A stretch of DNA of 64,000 nucleotides, taken from VAZQ01 sp963702695 (GTDB lineage Bacteria > Pseudomonadota > Alphaproteobacteria > Rhizobiales > Xanthobacteraceae). Numbering within the stretch: position 1 is the first letter of the stretch; each line of letters begins with the position of its first letter. Positions 61,587 through 64,000 of the stretch are shown in pieces. Position numbers and translations under genes: made by a program. The notes below the pieces were generated by a model. That model did not search any database. It was given only the letters and a program-made list of their open reading frames with translations, and was not told the origin of the DNA. The stretch spans positions 1-64,000 of the forward strand of contig CAVPDS010000013.1 of the NCBI GenBank assembly GCA_963702695.1, written 5' to 3'.

Positions 61587-64000
61587 ATGTTCCGCAAGCT
61601 CCACAACACGATCGGGTTTGATCGCATCGCAGCGTTGGCATCCGGACTGGCCGCGGGTGTCTTCACCAAAAGTGTTTCGCTGCGGCATCTGTGGTGGGCC
61701 GCAATCCTTCTGCTGGGCGTTTCCGCGAGCGCGGTCGGCTGGACCATCTGGCAGCTCCGCGCCGACGCAATCCGCTCTGCGATCTCCGAATCCGGCAACA
61801 TCGCGACCGTCCTGGCCGGCCAACTGTCGCGCTCGGTGCAATCGATCGATGCGGTACTGCTGGAGGTCAGGAAGGGGTCCAAGGATCTCGATATCGACAC
61901 CCCGCCGGGTTTTCGCGCCGCGTTCAACCGCCGTGCTTTCCGCGAAACTTTGATGGAATACCTGGGCCGGTTGCCGCAGGCCTTCAACATCGCCATCGCC
62001 GACGCGCGCGGCCAGGTGATCGTCTCGACCGCCGCATGGCCCACCCCCAAGATCAACGTCGCCGACCGCGATTATTTCCAGGACGCGCATTCGCGCACCG
62101 ATGGGCAGTTGAGCACGTCGATCCCGATCAACAATCGGATCGACGGGAAGCGGACCATCGTCTTCGCTCGGCGGCTGGAGACCTCGGCGGGCGGCTTCGT
62201 GGGCATCATCTATGCCAGCGTGAACACCAACTATTTCGAGGCCATCTACGGCTCCGTCCAGTCGCTTAACAGCCTGCGGTTCACCCTGCTCAAGCGGGAT
62301 GGAACGATCCTGGTCCGTCACCCCGGTCCGCAGGACCTCGCGGGCCAAAAGCGCGATGCCGAATCGATGTGGTTCGAGGCGGTGGCAGCGGAACACGGAG
62401 GCTACCGCTCGGTCGAACGCAGGACCGGCAGCGTCAATTTCGTCGCGGTCCACAAGATCCCCGAATATCCGCTCGTGGTGGAAATCTCGGTGACTGAAAA
62501 CACCGCGTTGGCGGGGTGGCGCCAGCAATCCGCGATCATCGGGTTCGGGAGTTCGGCGTTCCTGCTTTGCTCGATCTACCTTCTGCTTGCGGTCACGCGG
62601 CAAGTGCGATGGCTGAGCAACTCGCAGGCATCGTTGGCGCAGAAGTCGCAGCAGCTCGACGCCGCGCTGAACAACATGTCGCAAGGTCTGTGCATGTTCG
62701 ATGGCCAGCAGCGCCTCATGGTCTGCAACCGTCGATACTCCGAAATCTATCAACTTCCGCAGGACCTGACGGCGCCCGGCACGACCCTCCAAAGCGTGCT
62801 GAAAGCCCGGGTGAAGGCCGGAATGGTGCCCGAGGGCGAGGAGGGCGACTTTGTCGCCAGCCGATGCGCGCAGGTGCCGACGCCGAATTCCGGCAGCCGC
62901 ATCGACCTGCTGCGGGACGGCCGCACCATTTCGATCACCCACCAGCCGATGAGCGATGGCGGCTGGGTTGCGATCCACCAGGACATCACGGCGCAGAAGC
63001 GAGTCGAGGAAGAGCTCGCTCACATGGCGCGGTACGACGCCTTGACCGGCCTCGCCAACCGCGTGCGCTTCATGGAGAAGGCCAACGAAGCGCTGTCACG
63101 GATGCGGGAGTTCGGCGAGGAATTCTCGATCCTCATGCTCGATCTCGATCGATTCAAGACCGTGAACGACTTGCTGGGGCATCCGGTCGGCGATTCACTA
63201 CTGCGGATCGTCGCGCAGCGGCTGCGGCGGATGGCGCATGATTCCGATAACGTCGCGCGGCTGGGTGGCGATGAATTCGCCATCCTCAAGACCGTCGAGA
63301 GGGATGGCGAGGACAGCGTGATCATCCTCGCCAACCGCATCCTCGCCGCGGTTACCGAGCCCTACGACCTCGATGGCCGCAAGGTGACGATCGGGACGAG
63401 CATCGGCATCACCCTGGCGCCGCACGATGGCGTCCACGCCGATGCGCTGCTCAAGAACGCCGACCTTGCGCTGTACCGGGCAAAGTCCCAGGGCGGCAAC
63501 CGCTATTGTTTCTTCGAGGCGACCATGGAAGCCGAGGCGCGCGAGCGCCGCGAGCTCGAAGACGACATGCGCAAGGCGATCACGCGCAACGAGTTCGAGC
63601 TGCACTTCCAAACCATCGTCGATGTGAAGAGCCAGGACTTCGTTGGCGCCGAAGCGCTGGCGCGCTGGCGGCATCCGGAGCGCGGCCTCATCCCGCCCGA
63701 CCAGTTCATCTCGCTGGCCGAGGAAAGCGGCTTGATCGTACCGCTCGGCAACTGGATCCTGCGCAAGGCCTGCTTCGAAGCGGTCAAGTGGCCGTCGCAC
63801 CTCAAGATCGCGGTCAATCTCTCGCCGGCGCAATTCAAGCAGGGCGACCTGCTGGAGGTGCTGCGCTCGACGCTCGCCGACTCGCAACTCGAGCCGGGCC
63901 GCCTGGAGCTCGAAATCACCGAGACGGTGCTGATCGAGAAGAACGCGCAAAATCTCGAGATCCTGCACGACCTTAAGAAATTGGGCGTGTCGATCGTGCT
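61587..64000 (+). CDS. membrane sensor with dCache-like, PAS, GGDEF and EAL domains (cut by window end)
   Basis: At least 804 residues. Transmembrane helix 1 (LWWAAILLLGVSASAVGWTI, about 35-55), a periplasmic dCache-like sensor (about 60-305), helix 2 (SAIIGFGSSAFLLCSIYLLL), a PAS-7-like domain (LNNMSQGLCMFDGQQRLMVC), then a diguanylate cyclase domain with intact GGDEF (560-564, RLGGDEFAI) and a phosphodiesterase domain with intact EAL (689-691, GAEALARWRHP). Both output motifs are intact, so it may make or break cyclic di-GMP depending on signal. The start is uncertain: ATG at 61587 or GTG at 61572. The EAL domain continues past the window. Confidence 0.9.
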   Translation, partial: MFRKLHNTIGFDRIAALASGLAAGVFTKSVSLRHLWWAAILLLGVSASAVGWTIWQLRADAIRSAISESGNIATVLAGQLSRSVQSIDAVLLEVRKGSKDLDIDTPPGFRAAFNRRAFRETLMEYLGRLPQAFNIAIADARGQVIVSTAAWPTPKINVADRDYFQDAHSRTDGQLSTSIPINNRIDGKRTIVFARRLETSAGGFVGIIYASVNTNYFEAIYGSVQSLNSLRFTLLKRDGTILVRHPGPQDLAGQKRDAESMWFEAVAAEHGGYRSVERRTGSVNFVAVHKIPEYPLVVEISVTENTALAGWRQQSAIIGFGSSAFLLCSIYLLLAVTRQVRWLSNSQASLAQKSQQLDAALNNMSQGLCMFDGQQRLMVCNRRYSEIYQLPQDLTAPGTTLQSVLKARVKAGMVPEGEEGDFVASRCAQVPTPNSGSRIDLLRDGRTISITHQPMSDGGWVAIHQDITAQKRVEEELAHMARYDALTGLANRVRFMEKANEALSRMREFGEEFSILMLDLDRFKTVNDLLGHPVGDSLLRIVAQRLRRMAHDSDNVARLGGDEFAILKTVERDGEDSVIILANRILAAVTEPYDLDGRKVTIGTSIGITLAPHDGVHADALLKNADLALYRAKSQGGNRYCFFEATMEAEARERRELEDDMRKAITRNEFELHFQTIVDVKSQDFVGAEALARWRHPERGLIPPDQFISLAEESGLIVPLGNWILRKACFEAVKWPSHLKIAVNLSPAQFKQGDLLEVLRSTLADSQLEPGRLELEITETVLIEKNAQNLEILHDLKKLGVSIV

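Overview
The window looks like a chromosomal segment of a high-GC alphaproteobacterium of the order Hyphomicrobiales, close to Bradyrhizobium, Rhodopseudomonas or the Xanthobacteraceae. The basis is codon use, REP-like intergenic palindromes typical of that group, many lone TctC/Bug solute-binding proteins, a bacterial Ku gene, and giant VCBS/cadherin-like secreted proteins. The assignment rests on family resemblance; no search was run.

Layout. 1-4.1 kb: a SoxC-like molybdenum oxidoreductase (cut by the window edge) and a UbiD-family decarboxylase on the minus strand, divergent from a second UbiD. 4.4-6.2 kb: small secreted or membrane proteins and a tRNA-Met(CAT). 6.4-15.3 kb: an accessory region downstream of the tRNA. 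It holds a broken IS630-type element, then a nearly perfect 2,062-bp tandem duplication carrying a SoxC-like enzyme and its cytochrome c. After it come a [2Fe-2S] subunit without its large partner, a di-haem cytochrome c, and remnants of an amidohydrolase, an NHL protein, another soxC and an IS1380 transposase. A secreted protein of unknown family closes the region.

15.7-38.4 kb: a patchwork that reads as uptake and breakdown of organic or aromatic acids. It has four TctC-type and two ABC-type solute-binding proteins and two 4,5-dihydroxyphthalate-decarboxylase-like proteins. It also has two amidohydrolases, MmgE/PrpD, a fumarylacetoacetate-hydrolase-family enzyme, a class II aldolase, a VOC protein, a CapA-like protein, a polysaccharide deacetylase and two LysR regulators. 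The main operon runs from about 24.1 to 32.5 kb, opposite a LysR regulator with two DNA-binding domains. No transporter membrane subunit or ATPase lies in the window. Remnants of MmgE/PrpD-like, alpha/beta-hydrolase and IS3 transposase genes and a second, truncated IS630 copy show heavy rearrangement.

38.8-56.3 kb: a giant surface or secreted-protein locus. One reading unit of about 14 kb encodes a seven-repeat FG-GAP propeller, seven cadherin-like repeats, VCBS repeats, a beta-helix and a zinc-protease-like motif near the C-terminus. It is interrupted by at least two single-base frameshifts and a scrambled stretch of 1.4 kb. Three tandem phage-tail-collar proteins, a GNAT acetyltransferase, a Tat-exported protein and a DUF6916-like protein follow.

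56.6-64 kb: housekeeping-like genes: an RhlE-type DEAD-box helicase with a strong terminator, Ku, a periplasmic protein combining a regulatory-like domain, cytochrome c and a streptogramin-lyase-like propeller, and a membrane-bound GGDEF-EAL protein cut by the window end.

The main candidates for something new are the duplicated molybdenum enzyme-cytochrome pair with further copies nearby, the giant protein plus collar cassette, the double-HTH LysR, and a pair of secreted unknown proteins sharing an acidic DEDGDG loop.
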